Below, piece by piece: positions 5,661 to 6,028 of a DNA stretch of 6,028 nt; positions within the stretch are counted from its first letter, which is position 1; every line of letters begins with the position of its first letter. Below the pieces are notes generated by a model. It had not been told where the DNA came from. It saw only the letters and a program-made list of their open reading frames with translations, and searched no databases. This DNA is from Chloroflexota bacterium (GTDB taxonomy: Bacteria; Chloroflexota; Dehalococcoidia; Lucifugimonadales; JACPCL1), in NCBI GenBank assembly GCA_016210395.1, contig JACQUI010000343.1, forward strand, positions 1 to 6,028, written 5' to 3'. The translations under genes and the position numbers were made by a program.

Positions 5661-6028
5661 TTACCTTATGAAGTGGCTCCTGCTGAACTCGCGGGGTAGC
5701 TCGGTGGGCGTGCTTATTACGTCCACCCATCCCGAAGCTTTCTTGCCCATAAACTCTCGCTGTTGAAACATTCTGAATGCCAGACGAACGGGGCGTCCGT
5801 CCTTTAGCAGAAACTCCAAAGGCACATGGGGCTTTTCATGCCATACGATTCTTATTATCTTGCTTTCGTGGGCTCCCACAACAAGAGAGGGCTCAATCTC
5901 TTGGCCACTGTCATCCATCACGTCACACAGATTCCTCACTGGTTGCCAAGATTCTCTATCGATGGGTTGTACCTCCAAAAGCCAAGAAACAATTGGAACA
6001 GGCACATCACCAGGATTAACCGCTGCTA
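5661..6028 (-). CDS. Unrecognised protein, C-terminal part; 5' end outside the window
   Basis: The last 121 residues of a minus-strand gene are visible, ending with TAA at 5661-5663. The frame stays open to the right edge. A GTG at 6003-6005 is a possible start, but it has no Shine-Dalgarno sequence, and the codons before it continue as plausible protein, so I treat the gene as partial. I do not recognise the family. The fragment alternates hydrophobic and polar residues (SLVVGAHESKIIRIVWHEKP, then EFLLKDGRPVRLAFRMFQQ), which suggests a beta-rich fold, and it ends in a basic tail. No membrane segment or cysteine-rich motif is seen; there is one cysteine. Its base composition is clearly less G+C rich than the three upstream genes, which may mean a different origin or weaker codon bias. 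It converges on the phosphatase gene with a gap of 133 bases. Confidence 0.6.
   Translation of the reverse strand, partial: AAVNPGDVPVPIVSWLLEVQPIDRESWQPVRNLCDVMDDSGQEIEPSLVVGAHESKIIRIVWHEKPHVPLEFLLKDGRPVRLAFRMFQQREFMGKKASGWVDVISTPTELPREFSRSHFIR

Overview
The window is a 6 kb piece of high-G+C bacterial DNA. It carries three complete protein genes, one tRNA gene and the 3' part of a fourth protein gene, separated by non-coding spacers rich in hairpins. No gene fixes the taxon. The strong G/C preference at third codon positions, the large secreted subtilisin with a PA insert, the tRNA without an encoded CCA and the hairpin-type spacer repeats would suit Chloroflexota (for example a Dehalococcoidia or SAR202-like metagenome contig), but that is an inference from general style and I hold it loosely.

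Layout, left to right. Bases 1-565 are a spacer with no convincing gene. It holds a 67-base element made of two hairpins in inverted orientation (73-139), a possible extended -10 promoter (376-384) and two further hairpins (451-473, 496-521) that would lie in the leader of the next gene. Bases 566-3712 encode a secreted subtilisin-family (S8) protease with signal peptide, I9-type propeptide, complete catalytic residues, an inserted PA domain, an Fn3-like domain and a long C-terminal region with a calcium-loop-like motif. Bases 3810-3882 are tRNA-Arg(UCU), preceded by a well-spaced sigma70-type promoter. Bases 3962-4744 encode a class I SAM-dependent methyltransferase of UbiE-like type, with its own near-consensus promoter just after the tRNA. 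Bases 4745-5017 are a second hairpin-packed spacer. Bases 5018-5527 encode a small cysteine-dependent phosphatase with the P-loop HCSAGRDRTG. Bases 5661-6028, on the minus strand and visibly less G+C rich, are the 3' part of an unrecognised gene that runs off the right edge and converges on the phosphatase gene.

The genes do not form an obvious pathway. The protease, tRNA and methyltransferase each appear to be separate transcription units, and I see no sign of a defence, mobile or biosynthetic cluster. The most unusual signal is in the spacers. At least three hairpins share one architecture (a GTAGNG or similar entry, 7-8 bp stem, 3-base loop), and their stems differ by compensatory changes, which points to a dispersed structured repeat family.
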